Shown: piece after piece, positions 8,441 to 16,411 of the stretch
Layout of the letters: every line of letters starts with the position of its first letter
Position numbering within the stretch: the stretch's first letter is position 1
NCBI GenBank assembly: GCA_964598765.1
Contig: CAZRCZ010000003.1
Coordinates: 62,001-126,000 of the forward strand
Reading direction: 5' to 3'
Source of the DNA: CAZRCZ01 sp964598765
GTDB lineage: Bacteria; Sumerlaeota; Sumerlaeia; MVZB01; JAJFLK01
Length of the DNA stretch: 64,000 nucleotides
Notes under the pieces: generated by a model
The model's database searches: none
What the model was told of the DNA's origin: nothing
The model's input: only the letters and a program-made list of their open reading frames with translations
Translations under genes and position numbers: made by a program

Positions 8441-9904
8441 ATGTGCAATGGAAAAGGTAGGACTTTGTTACCCAAGTTTTGCATCTACGCCATGTTTCTC
8501 CCTCTTTCATGCATCTTCTCCGGATGCGTCTTTCTCGCGGTCCTTCCCGGAGAAATCGTAGATGGCGTGGCTCATATGCTGGGCTTGTCGCCGGAGGACA
8601 AAAGCTTAATCCTCTTACACAAGGCTCAAGAAGCGCACCGCTCTCAACAATATGACGTCGCTGAAGAATACTACCTGAAGGCAATCGAGGAAGATAAGAA
8701 GGAGGACGACAAAAGAAAGGAAAAGATACCATGGGGTGGACCGTATGGGGGACTTTCCGGCATTTATGCGGCACAAGGTAGATATGCGGAAGCAATTAAG
8801 GCCAAGGAAAAGGCTTGGCAACTCCAAATGGTGAACGATGACAGAATGCTGAGGAAATACCCGACACACCAAAGAAATGATGGTCAGACATTTTACTGGG
8901 GGATGGGGATTATTTACGTGGATCGGGGTCAATATGATTTGGCGCTAAGAAACTATGACTTAGCCTTGAAGGCTGTCGAAGCTGAAGCTGTTAGATGGGA
9001 GACGGGCAACCAACGAGCAATTCGGGAAGGATGGCGCCCGGAATTCTTCAAGGACCAAGCCAATCAGACACGCGAGCTTGGAGTGGCCCAAACCAATTGG
9101 CATGTCGGCACGTGCTATTTGTCAATGGGGGAATACGAAAAGGCGCGTAATTGCTTTCAGGTAAGTCTCGATAATTGGCTCAAACACAATCTGGTTCGAG
9201 AAGATCAGGGCGGCAAGTCGAGGGCACTGCTTGGAATTGCCTATTATTATCTTGGCGATGAGGCAAAGGCGGAGGAATTGTTGCGCGGAAGTGCCGAAGT
9301 AGCATTCCTTGCTAGAATTGCGGAGCGCCGCAGAGATGTGGGCAAGGCATTAGATATCTATTTATCTGTGCTCCGCGCTTCGAGAGAAGAAAAGCCGCTG
9401 GAGCATCGAACGCAACAGGCCGACGCCTTGAACCAACTCGGCGGCTTCTATCTCCGGCAAGCCAACCTTGAAGAATCCTCCAAGGCTTTCAACGAAGCCA
9501 AGTCTCTGCGCGAAGTAACCACAACCGCGACACATCCCGACTACGCAGTCACCCTAAAGGGCTTGGCGGCAATCGCCGTTTCCCGCAACGAATTGACCAG
9601 CGCGACGCTTCTTGCGCGAAAAGCTCTCGACGTTCTGGATGCCTCGATCGTTCCAACCCACCCCCGCATCGCTCCCGTCTTGGTTACACTGGCTTCGACG
9701 GAAGTCCTCAACGGCCACCCCGAAGAAGCGGCCAAGATCAATCAACGCCTTGAAACCCTCCTCCAAGACCGTCCCTTGGCAATTTGGAAAGAAGATTTCC
9801 TTTGGACGGCCAACTTCTACGCGGGCGTCTTGGAAAAAGCGGGCAAAATCCCCGAAGCCGCCGCCTTGCGCCAAATCCACGATCGTCAAAAGGATCGAAA
9901 GTGA
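8441..9904 (+). CDS. TPR-repeat lipoprotein
   Basis: This 487-residue protein starts at the ATG at 8441, giving a classical lipoprotein signal (basic LLPKF, hydrophobic core, lipobox SCIFSGC with Cys29). An ATG at 8414 is an alternative start. Several tetratricopeptide units follow: AEEYYLKAIEEDKK, GGLSGIYAAQGRYAEAIKAK, GMGIIYVDRGQYDLALRNYD, TCYLSMGEYEKARNCF, and further units up to about residue 440 (DYAVTLKGLAAIAVSRNELT). It should be anchored in the outer or inner membrane facing the periplasm and act as a protein-interaction scaffold. The first half is richer in A/T than its neighbours. No enzyme domain is seen. Confidence 0.8.
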   Translation: MCNGKGRTLLPKFCIYAMFLPLSCIFSGCVFLAVLPGEIVDGVAHMLGLSPEDKSLILLHKAQEAHRSQQYDVAEEYYLKAIEEDKKEDDKRKEKIPWGGPYGGLSGIYAAQGRYAEAIKAKEKAWQLQMVNDDRMLRKYPTHQRNDGQTFYWGMGIIYVDRGQYDLALRNYDLALKAVEAEAVRWETGNQRAIREGWRPEFFKDQANQTRELGVAQTNWHVGTCYLSMGEYEKARNCFQVSLDNWLKHNLVREDQGGKSRALLGIAYYYLGDEAKAEELLRGSAEVAFLARIAERRRDVGKALDIYLSVLRASREEKPLEHRTQQADALNQLGGFYLRQANLEESSKAFNEAKSLREVTTTATHPDYAVTLKGLAAIAVSRNELTSATLLARKALDVLDASIVPTHPRIAPVLVTLASTEVLNGHPEEAAKINQRLETLLQDRPLAIWKEDFLWTANFYAGVLEKAGKIPEAAALRQIHDRQKDRK

Positions 9905-10114
9905 ATTGGCGTCCTTATCGCATTTGGTGCGATTCTGTTGCGCGATCATCAAATCGAAGTCTCCTTTTGTGTCCGATGCGCTATGCGGCACCGTTCTATC
10001 GTCTCCAGAAGAAAGAGCCCGGCTCGATCTCTCGCCCAACCGGGCATCTATGCCAAGATATTGCCGGACTCAAGACGGAATCAAAGCGGATTGAAATGGA
10101 GTGAAAACGCCATC

Positions 10115-10144
10115 TTGACCGGAACAAGTCGCATGGCGCATTAT
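10115..10144 (+). promoter_or_regulatory. Putative promoter of the tRNA-Arg gene
   Basis: TTGACC at 10115-10120 could be the -35 box and CATTAT at 10139-10144 the -10 box, with 18-bp spacing. They lie 22 bp ahead of the mature tRNA 5' end. Matches are partial, so this is tentative. Confidence 0.35.
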
Positions 10145-10166
10145 GTTTACAGCGTTTGCGACTTTG

Positions 10167-10243
10167 GCGCCTGTAGCTCAGCTGGATAGAGCGCTTGCCT
10201 CCGGAGCAAGAGGTCACAAGTTCGAATCTTGTCAGGCGCGCCA
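10167..10243 (+). tRNA. tRNA-Arg (anticodon CCG)
   Basis: A full cloverleaf can be drawn. The acceptor GCGCCTG pairs with CAGGCGC; the D-arm is GCTC...GAGC; the anticodon stem CTTGC/GCAAG closes loop CTCCGGA with anticodon CCG, which reads CGG codons. The T-arm is ACAAG-TTCGAAT-CTTGT. Discriminator G is followed by an encoded CCA (10241-10243). Length is 77 nt with no intron. Confidence 0.97.
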
Positions 10244-10269
10244 CTTTCCATCCCGCTTTCATTCAAGAA

Positions 10270-11241
10270 TCAGGCATGGCTAAAGATCATCAACGGTCGG
10301 ACCGGAGAAGTTCGGTTCGGGGAGACGGCAGTCAGCGGAAACAAGATCACCACTTGCGTCATTTTTTGGGGACACAAATTAAAAATCAAGCGCTCAGAAA
10401 GGGAATAAACCAAATGAATTCCCCGGCCATTTTGATCCAATAATCCGCGCGCGTTCAGTTGCCTCTCGACTCTTTCCAGAATTTTATCCCGCTTGAGTCG
10501 CCCTTGATTGTCGGTCACCGCCACGGCGAAGAAACGGGAATCGGCTCCGAAAAGCAATTCGATTTCCTCTCCCGGCTCAAGCCGTTCAAATTTCTCGATG
10601 GAGTATTTCTCCCTTCCGCCGGCATCGCGGAAGGCGTGGAATATCGCGTTGTTGATGGACTCTTCGAGGATCAGCCGAAATTCGAACAAAAAGGAAGGAT
10701 CGGGGCGGCGAGGGGTCACGAATTCCAAGACTTGGGATATGACGGCCGGTTTGTCCTCCTTGGTTTTGATCGGGTGTTTGCGGATTTCGCTCCCTATCTC
10801 CAAATGGGGGGCAAGACCGAAAGGCGGACCTCCGCGCTCCATCCAATCGGCAATGCGATCGAGTTCGCTCCTCCGGCGCAGAAGCTCCACGTTGAAGACG
10901 CAACCCAACCCCAGCGCGCGCGCGACGTGCACACTCTGCCCCGGCCTTTCCTCATCGGCCAGAACGCCAAGCAGGGGGCGGCTCGGCAGGTCGCGCAACG
11001 CCTTGGCCGTTTCCATGTGGCCGGCTCCGAGGAGAACGAGCGGACGTTCCCCTTGCCCGATCATTGCGATCAAATCGGTGAATGACCGCGCCAAGGAAAC
11101 ATTCTCCGGAAGCTTGGTCGTTTCCAATCCGGGCTTTCCTGTCGAATCGCCGAGCACAATGACTTTGCGCCCAATGGAGGGCCTTGACGGCTCGGCCACG
11201 TTGTCGCATGGAAGAGGAGTTGGGGTGGAGGTCGCGCTCAT
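10270..11241 (-). CDS. Regulatory protein with RsbW-like HATPase domain
   Basis: This is a 323-residue protein. Residues about 25-130 form an alpha/beta stretch with receiver-like rhythm (KVIVLGDSTGKP, RPLVLLGAGHMETA, RPLLGVLADEE) but without a clear phospho-acceptor site. Residues about 185-310 carry a GHKL ATPase of the anti-sigma/serine-kinase type: N-box LILEESINNAIFHAF, then VAVTDNQGRL, then NGRGIHLVYSLSERL. There is no histidine-kinase dimerisation domain, so it resembles RsbW/SpoIIAB partner-switching kinases rather than two-component kinases. Its start overlaps the tatC stop by 4 bp (ATGA), so it is coupled to the Tat operon. The partner (anti-anti-sigma or sigma factor) is not in the window. 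Confidence 0.75.
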   Translation of the reverse strand: MSATSTPTPLPCDNVAEPSRPSIGRKVIVLGDSTGKPGLETTKLPENVSLARSFTDLIAMIGQGERPLVLLGAGHMETAKALRDLPSRPLLGVLADEERPGQSVHVARALGLGCVFNVELLRRRSELDRIADWMERGGPPFGLAPHLEIGSEIRKHPIKTKEDKPAVISQVLEFVTPRRPDPSFLFEFRLILEESINNAIFHAFRDAGGREKYSIEKFERLEPGEEIELLFGADSRFFAVAVTDNQGRLKRDKILERVERQLNARGLLDQNGRGIHLVYSLSERLIFNLCPQKMTQVVILFPLTAVSPNRTSPVRPLMIFSHA

Positions 11242-12215
11242 GTCGGGTCAGCGTTTCTCGCGTCCTCCTCCTCCGCTTGGGCGCGCATCATGGCCATCGG
11301 TTTGGCCACCAGCACGGAAATCTCAAAAAGAAGAACCATCGGAACCCACGCCATCAGCATCGTGAAGGGATCGGGCGTGGGGACGATAATCATCGCCGCC
11401 ACGGAAAGCAAAACCCATATATGCCGCCGATATTGGCGCATCATCCCGGGCGTCAAAAACCCGACGCGCGCCAACAGCGCGACGACCAGAGGTAGCTCGA
11501 AGATCAAGCCGAATACAATCATCATCGTCGTCATGAACTTCAAATACTTGCCAATGTCATATAGGGGATCAATTCCCTTTACGACGTAGCGATGCATGAT
11601 TTCGATGACCATGAAGATCACCCAATACGCGAACATGGCTCCGATCGGAAACAGCACGACCGCGCTCCCCAGCATCGGGCCAACCACGCGCCTTTCCTTA
11701 TCGGTCAATCCCGGCGCGATGAATAGCCAAATTTGCCACACCCAAACGACCAGCGACAGAAGGATGCCCAAGATAAGAGCCACTTTGAACTGCATCAGGA
11801 TGGGATCCAACGGTCCGGCGTAAACAATCGGGGGAAGCTCCTTGTTGCCGATCAGGGGAAGTGTGTGGGTCGTATCTTTGTCATCTTCAGGCAGGAAGAC
11901 CAAGTTCAACGAATCCAGTTTCTCAATTTTTTTGAAATCCCGGCGCTCTATCGGGACCCGCACGGTTCCGTCCGGCGCGACGATCAGGCTTAACCCCGTC
12001 GGCGAAGACTTAGACGTGGCCTCGAAGATCTTCAACCGATGCGTGACCGGGCGAATCAGGAATCCCAGCACTTTGTTGGCGAACAGAAATGAACCCACGG
12101 TGGCAACGACCAGAAAAACAATGCAAATGATCAATCGCGCGCGCAGTTCGTCCAAGTGGCCGATCAACGACAACTCTCTCTGGGGGTTGGACGCGGGTTT
12201 CGTCGACAAGGCCAT
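11238..12215 (-). CDS. tatC: Sec-independent translocase subunit TatC, with enlarged first periplasmic loop
   Basis: TatC is the multispanning receptor of the twin-arginine translocase, recognising RR signal peptides such as that on the exported reductase at 2227. The protein has 325 residues against about 250-260 in E. coli. The N-terminal SLIGHLDELRARL signature is intact (residues 16-28), and six hydrophobic helices are visible, ending PFTMLMAWVPMVLLFEISV. The extra length lies mainly between helix 1 and helix 2: RPVTHRLK (55-62) is separated from MQFKVALILG (141-150) by about 79 residues, where E. coli has about 20-25. The insertion is charged and beta-rich and would face the periplasm. 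tatA lies upstream on the same strand. Confidence 0.95.
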   Translation of the reverse strand: MALSTKPASNPQRELSLIGHLDELRARLIICIVFLVVATVGSFLFANKVLGFLIRPVTHRLKIFEATSKSSPTGLSLIVAPDGTVRVPIERRDFKKIEKLDSLNLVFLPEDDKDTTHTLPLIGNKELPPIVYAGPLDPILMQFKVALILGILLSLVVWVWQIWLFIAPGLTDKERRVVGPMLGSAVVLFPIGAMFAYWVIFMVIEIMHRYVVKGIDPLYDIGKYLKFMTTMMIVFGLIFELPLVVALLARVGFLTPGMMRQYRRHIWVLLSVAAMIIVPTPDPFTMLMAWVPMVLLFEISVLVAKPMAMMRAQAEEEDARNADPT

Positions 12216-12291
12216 AAATCACATCATGGATGATTGTTGATTGTGGATCTTAGATTGAGGATCGGACAGCGGTAAAATTTTCCGAACGCGG

Positions 12292-12357
12292 CATGGGCAT
12301 CCAGCCCATGGAAACGGGCGGAAAAAAACCGAGAATGCACGGGCGTCACGCCCGTGC
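12292..12357. repeat. REP-like pair of hairpins between tatA and tatC
   Basis: CATGGGC (12292-12298) pairs with GCCCATG (12304-12310), and GCACGGGCG (12337-12345) pairs with CGCCCGTGC (12349-12357) across a 3-nt loop. The two hairpins are 26 bp apart. They may act as an mRNA processing or attenuation point between tatA and tatC. Confidence 0.65.
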
Positions 12358-12406
12358 CACGTTTTTTAGAACCGTTCCAAAAAGAAATCGCCGGTCGTCC
12401 GGTCGC

Positions 12407-12700
12407 TCAATCGGTTTTTTCGGTGGTCACCGTCGGTTTGGATTCGGGCGTCTGAACCTCGGCCTTGTGTTCGACCTGCGCCTTGGTTTCGACCACTTCC
12501 GATTTTTCCATCTGCTCGCGGATTTCCTGGTCCACTCCCGCCAGACCGGACTTGAAGTCCCGAATCGCGCGGCCCATCGAACTGGCCAGTTTGGGAAGAT
12601 TTTTCGGCCCGAACAGAATCAACACGATGAGGAAGACGATCATCATGTCTTGGGGCGCCAAGATGTTTGCCTGCATTAGATTTACGTTCATGTTTCTCAT
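12407..12700 (-). CDS. tatA: Twin-arginine translocase pore subunit TatA/TatE
   Basis: This 97-residue protein forms the Tat channel with TatC. One N-terminal membrane helix (MMIVFLIVLILFG) is followed by the family hinge FGPKNLPKLASSMG and an amphipathic helix (RAIRDFKSG), then a charged, variable tail. The start at 12700 (MRNMN) has AAAGG a few bases upstream; MNVN at 12691 is an alternative. It precedes tatC by about 190 bp, with the hairpin pair in between. Only one TatA-type gene is present; no separate TatB is seen in the window. Confidence 0.92.
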   Translation of the reverse strand: MRNMNVNLMQANILAPQDMMIVFLIVLILFGPKNLPKLASSMGRAIRDFKSGLAGVDQEIREQMEKSEVVETKAQVEHKAEVQTPESKPTVTTEKTD

Positions 12701-12831
12701 TCCGCCTTTCGGCCGGTTGTGACCCGAAGCCATGACGGCTCCGCCGTTTCACCCCGCGCCTCCGTTCCCGATCCTCCAGCCTTGGCGTCGCGCTCCTCCG
12801 ATCAGGTTAAGCCGGGCATTACAATCTAATT

Positions 12832-12942
12832 CTACGCGCGTGGCCGCGGCGTGTCAATCATCGAGAGAATCCGAATGGTGGTTTCATTCTCCATCCAACG
12901 CAACCTCATAGGGAGGAACGCGCGGACTTGGAACGGGAAGCC
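12832..12942 (-). pseudogene. Remnant of a RelE/ParE-type toxin C-terminus
   Basis: In the frame shifted from the antitoxin, 36 codons ending at a TAG (12832-12834) read like the last strands of a RelE/ParE toxin: FPFQVRAFLPMRLRW and TTIRILSMIDTPRPRA. No start codon or N-terminal half of a toxin is in this frame, and the fragment overlaps the 3' end of the antitoxin. I interpret it as a decayed toxin, possibly fused by deletion to the antitoxin end; a chance match is possible. Confidence 0.35.
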
Positions 12943-13187
12943 ATCCAGAATTCCCTTTGAGAAATTCCGCGACCCGCCCGGATGCTCCGTCTGGATCGGT
13001 TGAGCAAGGATTGAATCCGCGCCGACCGCGACAGAAGGATGCGCTCCAAATCATCGTCGTCCGCAGGAGCCAGCAGGACGGCCACAGACTTTACGTTACG
13101 TGTGATGACGACGGGACCTTTGGATTCGCATTCATCAATGTAGCCGCTGAATCGGGATTTAACGTCGGCTAGAGACGCGATTTTCAT
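12906..13187 (-). CDS. Phd/YefM-family antitoxin
   Basis: This 93-residue protein has the Phd/YefM N-terminal DNA-binding fold: MKIASLADVKSRFSGYIDE, then GPVVITRNVKSVAVLLAP. The helical toxin-binding region follows (LSRSARIQSLLNRSRRSI, GRGISQREFW). After REFW the last dozen residues (Ser/Arg-rich) look non-homologous, consistent with a frameshift or deletion at the antitoxin-toxin junction. It lies 28 bp downstream of the carboxylase gene on the same strand. No intact toxin follows, so it is an orphan or the survivor of a decayed module. Confidence 0.75.
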   Translation of the reverse strand: MKIASLADVKSRFSGYIDECESKGPVVITRNVKSVAVLLAPADDDDLERILLSRSARIQSLLNRSRRSIRAGRGISQREFWMASRSKSARSSL

Positions 13188-13215
13188 GGAATGGCTTTTT
13201 TCGGGGTCAGAATTT

Positions 13216-15195
13216 TCAAGCTTTCGCCGCCGCGATGGATTTCAACTTCACCAGCGGCTGTTGTTTGAGGACCTGATCTCCGGCGGAGACGGAGACCGAT
13301 TCGACCTCGCCCTCGATCGGCGAGAGAATTTGGTTTTGCATCTTCATGGATTCGAGAATCAGCAGGATTTGATCCATCCCGACCGACTGGCCGGGTTGGA
13401 CGGCGACTTCGATGATCTTGCCGCTCATCGGCGCGCGGATGAGTCCGTCCGAACCGGGGCGCGCGGCCACGGCGGGAGCCCAAGTGAGGTCCTCGAAGGA
13501 GGCGATCCGCCCCGCGCAATCAACGTGAATCCCCTCGGCGTCCGCGCAAAAGCCCGCCCATGACGCGACACCGCCGGTTTCAAAGCGGACGCGGCCATCG
13601 GCGATCTGCAAAATTTTCACGGCAGGGAAATCGCTTCCCTCGAATTGATAGCCGGAATCGCGCAGGCCACAGTCGCTCTTAACGATCAACTTCCATTTCT
13701 GTTTTCCCTCGCGGAGCGTGATCGGCGTCTCCGCATGGCCGGTCGAGCGCCAGTTTCTGCAAATCGGGGGATAATTGCCTCCGACCAGCTCGATCAGCAA
13801 CGCGGCAGAGAGCGAAACATGGATCGGCGGAGTCGGCGGGCGTTGAGGCTCTTCGCCGAATCGCTCCGGAATAAGCGCGGTCGTTGCCTGACCGGACGAG
13901 AAAACGTCGTCGCGCAAAAGATCGAGAAGGAAATCGCGGTTGGTGGCGATGCCGAAGATCGCGGAGTTTTCCAGCGCACGGATGAGCCGCCGTCGCGCTT
14001 CCTCGCGGTCGCCGCCCCAAGCGATGATCTTCGCCAGCATCGAATCGTAATAAGGACTGATCTCGGAGCCGCTTTCGATCCCGTCGTCAATGCGGATTCC
14101 TTCGCCGCGCGCCGGAGACCAGCGAAGGATGCGGCCCGATTGCGGTTGAAATTTGCTCCACGGGTCTTCGGCGTAGAGACGCGCCTCAATCGCGTGGCCG
14201 CGCAGTTGGATTTCATCCTGCCGAAAGGGAAGAGGTTTGCCTTGCGCGACGTCAAGTTGAAGTCCGACCAAATCCAATCCCGTGACCATTTCCGTGACCG
14301 GATGCTCGACCTGCAGCCGCGTGTTCATTTCCATGAAATAAAAACGGCCATCCTGATCGAGCAAAAATTCTATCGTCCCTGCGCTCCGGTATTGAATCGC
14401 CTGCGCGGCTTTCACCGCCGCTATGCCCATTTGCTCGCGCAACGCGGGCGTCATGACAGGACAAGGAGATTCCTCGATCACTTTTTGATGCCGCCGCTGG
14501 ACGGAACAATCGCGTTCGCCGAGATGAACGACGTTGCCGTGAGCGTCGGCCATGATTTGAATTTCGACGTGGCGCGGCGACACGATCGCCTTTTCGAGAA
14601 TCAACTCGCCGGAGCCGAACGCGCTTTCGGCTTCGGCCCGCGCGCGCGCCAAGGCCTGCGGAAGGTCCTCCGGCGCGCGAACGAGACGCATCCCCCGTCC
14701 GCCCCCTCCTGCCGACGCCTTGACCATCACCGGATAGCCGATTTTGAACGCCTCCTGAATGAAGCGTTCGTCCGATTGATCCTCGCCTTGGTAGCCCGGC
14801 ACGCACGGCACGCCCGCTTCGATCATCCGTCGCTTGGCTTCGGCTTTGTTCCCCATGAGGCGGATCGCTTCGGGCGTCGGACCGATGAAGGTCAATCCCG
14901 CCTCGGCGCAGGCGAGCGCGAAATCCTCGTTTTCCGAGAGGAACCCGTAGCCCGGATGGATCGCGTCGGCGCCGGAGCGTTTGGCCGCCTCGCCGATCCG
15001 CTCGATGGAAAGATAAGACTCACCGACCGGACCGGGGCCGATGATGACCGACTCGTCGGCCAGCCGGACGTGGGGCGCGTTGGCGTCGGCCTCGCTCGCC
15101 ACGGCGACCGCCCGCAACCCGCGCGCCTGCACGGCGCGAATCACCCGGCAGGCAATCTCGCCGCGATTGGCGATGAGGACTTTGTTGAAATGGCT
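13216..15195 (-). CDS. Biotin carboxylase/biotin-carrier subunit of an acyl-CoA carboxylase (AtuF/LiuD-like)
   Basis: This is a 659-residue subunit that carboxylates biotin with ATP and bicarbonate and presents it to a separate carboxyltransferase. The N-terminal domain FNKVLIANRGEIACRVIRA is followed by ATP-grasp loops (KASAGGGGRGMRLV, ERDCSVQRRHQKVIEE, EMNTRLQVEHPVTEM) and a C-terminal biotinyl domain with biotin-accepting Lys about 618 in ILESMKMQNQI. Residue pattern and neighbours (a citronellyl-CoA dehydrogenase-like and an isohexenylglutaconyl-CoA hydratase-like protein) favour the geranyl-CoA carboxylase AtuF over methylcrotonyl-CoA carboxylase LiuD, but the two are hard to separate by eye. 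The beta subunit is not in the window. Start taken at MSHFNKVL (15195); an in-frame upstream ATG at 15228 lies close to the repeat. Confidence 0.85.
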   Translation of the reverse strand, partial: SHFNKVLIANRGEIACRVIRAVQARGLRAVAVASEADANAPHVRLADESVIIGPGPVGESYLSIERIGEAAKRSGADAIHPGYGFLSENEDFALACAEAGLTFIGPTPEAIRLMGNKAEAKRRMIEAGVPCVPGYQGEDQSDERFIQEAFKIGYPVMVKASAGGGGRGMRLVRAPEDLPQALARARAEAESAFGSGELILEKAIVSPRHVEIQIMADAHGNVVHLGERDCSVQRRHQKVIEESPCPVMTPALREQMGIAAVKAAQAIQYRSAGTIEFLLDQDGRFYFMEMNTRLQVEHPVTEMVTGLDLVGLQLDVAQGKPLPFRQDEIQLRGHAIEARLYAEDPWSKFQPQSGRILRWSPARGEGIRIDDGIESGSEISPYYDSMLAKIIAWGGDREEARRRLIRALENSAIFGIATNRDFLLDLLRDDVFSSGQATTALIPERFGEEPQRPPTPPIHVSLSAALLIELVGGNYPPICRNWRSTGHAETPITLREGKQKWKLIVKSDCGLRDSGYQFEGSDFPAVKILQIADGRVRFETGGVASWAGFCADAEGIHVDCAGRIASFEDLTWAPAVAARPGSDGLIRAPMSGKIIEVAVQPGQSVGMDQILLILESMKMQNQILSPIEGEVESVSVSAGDQVLKQQPLVKLKSIAAAKA

Positions 15196-15217
15196 CATTG
15201 GACGCCAACCAGCGAGA

Positions 15218-15280
15218 CACCGAGACACAGAGAAGAGAATAACGGCGATGCGTTCTTCTCTGCGTCTCTGTGTCTCGGTG
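15218..15280. repeat. 16-bp perfect inverted repeat
   Basis: Arm 15218-15233 (CACCGAGACACAGAGA) is the exact reverse complement of 15265-15280, with 31 bp between. It lies between the hydratase stop and carboxylase start. It belongs to the same loose 'cacagag/caccgag' family as the element at 41723-41794. Confidence 0.7.
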
Positions 15281-15301
15281 GTGAATAAATCTTCATTCTG
15301 A

Positions 15302-16126
15302 TTACTCCACTTTCTCCACCCACGACGCCGGGCGTTTTTCGAGGAACGCCCGGACGCCTTCCTGTCCTTCCGGTCCGCGAAGGGAGACGGCGAACGCCTC
15401 AGCCGCGCCGTCGAGGACTTTGCCGAGCGGTTCGCTCAGGCTTTGCATGATGATTTTTTTGGTCGCCGCGTTGGCTCCGGGGGCGCAGGTGTTGATCGCC
15501 TTCAGGACTTCGGCGAGTTTGGCGTCCATTTCCGCGGAGTCCTTGACCAGAAAGTGAACCAATCCGAGTTCGAGCGCGTGGTCCCCTTTGAATCGCGCGC
15601 CGGTGAGCGCGATTCGGCGGGCGTTGGTCAATCCGACCCGCTGAACGACGAACGGCGCGATCTGCGCGGGAGGAATGCCGAGACCCGTCTCGCTCAGCGC
15701 GAATTTTGTGTCGGCCATGCAAATCGCCACGTCGGTCACGCAGACCAGACCCAATCCGCCGCCGAACGCCGCTCCTTCGATCAGGCCGATCACCGTTTGC
15801 GGGAGCGCGCTGAATTTAATCAGGAAGTCGCCGAACATTCGGTTGCGGACGGCGATGGGGTCCGGTTCGCCCGGCGCGGGTTTGGGGGATTGAATGTTCT
15901 GCTGGAACATTTTGATGTCCCCTCCGGCGCACCACGTTCCTCCCGCGCCGCGAAGAACGATCACCCGGAGCGACGATTCCCCCGCCGCGTAATCGGCGAC
16001 GGCCAGAAGGTCCTGCACGAGTTCGCCCGAAAGCGCGTTTTTACTTTCCGGGCGATTCAGCGTGACATAAAGCCGCGAGGCTTTGCGGTCGAGGATGAGG
16101 TTTTTACAATCGGGAATATCAGCCAT
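15302..16126 (-). CDS. Enoyl-CoA hydratase/isomerase family protein (AtuE-like)
   Basis: This is a 274-residue crotonase-fold protein. The oxyanion-hole motifs are GTWCAGGDIKMF (about 85-96) and EGAAFGGGLGLVCVTDVAI (about 135-153), and the second catalytic region is FALSETGLGIPPAQIAPFV. The stretch PPAQIAPFVVQRVGLTNARR is characteristic of isohexenylglutaconyl-CoA hydratases of the acyclic terpene (Atu) pathway, which add water after geranyl-CoA carboxylation; methylglutaconyl-CoA hydratase of leucine breakdown is the alternative. It lies upstream of the carboxylase subunit, which fits sequential steps. Start chosen at MADIPDCKN. Confidence 0.8.
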   Translation of the reverse strand: MADIPDCKNLILDRKASRLYVTLNRPESKNALSGELVQDLLAVADYAAGESSLRVIVLRGAGGTWCAGGDIKMFQQNIQSPKPAPGEPDPIAVRNRMFGDFLIKFSALPQTVIGLIEGAAFGGGLGLVCVTDVAICMADTKFALSETGLGIPPAQIAPFVVQRVGLTNARRIALTGARFKGDHALELGLVHFLVKDSAEMDAKLAEVLKAINTCAPGANAATKKIIMQSLSEPLGKVLDGAAEAFAVSLRGPEGQEGVRAFLEKRPASWVEKVE

Positions 16127-16144
16127 GAACCTTTTCCATGAAAA

Positions 16145-16411
16145 TCAACGAGGCGCCGAGGATGGAGCCGAGTGACGGCGCAGAGATTTCGTGGTTCGCC
16201 GGGACGGTCGAACGAGAGGAAGAAGGGCGCGCAAAACCTTATTCACCGAAGCGGAATCGCCAAAAGCCTTGGCGACGTCAGGCTCAAGCACAACCACGTT
16301 GGCTCCCTCTCGGATCAGCCGCTTGAAATACTTTCCGCGCACTCCTTTGGAATAATCGAAGTTGTATTCCGGCAGTAGATCGTCTTCGGATTTCTTACGA
16401 GGTTTCTTCAT
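16145..16411 (-). CDS. BrnA-like antitoxin
   Basis: This 88-residue basic protein begins MKKPRKKSEDDLLPEYNFDY, a hallmark of BrnA antitoxins, followed by VRGKYFKRLIREGANVVVLE, DVAKAFGDSASVNKVLRALL (a ribbon-helix-helix-like C-terminus) and an Arg/Ser-rich tail. BrnA binds the BrnT toxin and represses the operon. Its start overlaps the end of brnT by 17 bp. The pair is inserted between the acyl-CoA dehydrogenase and hydratase genes. Confidence 0.8.
   Translation of the reverse strand: MKKPRKKSEDDLLPEYNFDYSKGVRGKYFKRLIREGANVVVLEPDVAKAFGDSASVNKVLRALLPLVRPSRRTTKSLRRHSAPSSAPR

Noticed and set aside
8107..8460. Possible coding sequence on either strand in the gap before the TPR lipoprotein
   Set aside because: The minus frame (NLPGPPPWENQAGVYVQV) looks vaguely protein-like but has a stop close upstream, no ribosome site and no known domain; the plus frame is no better.
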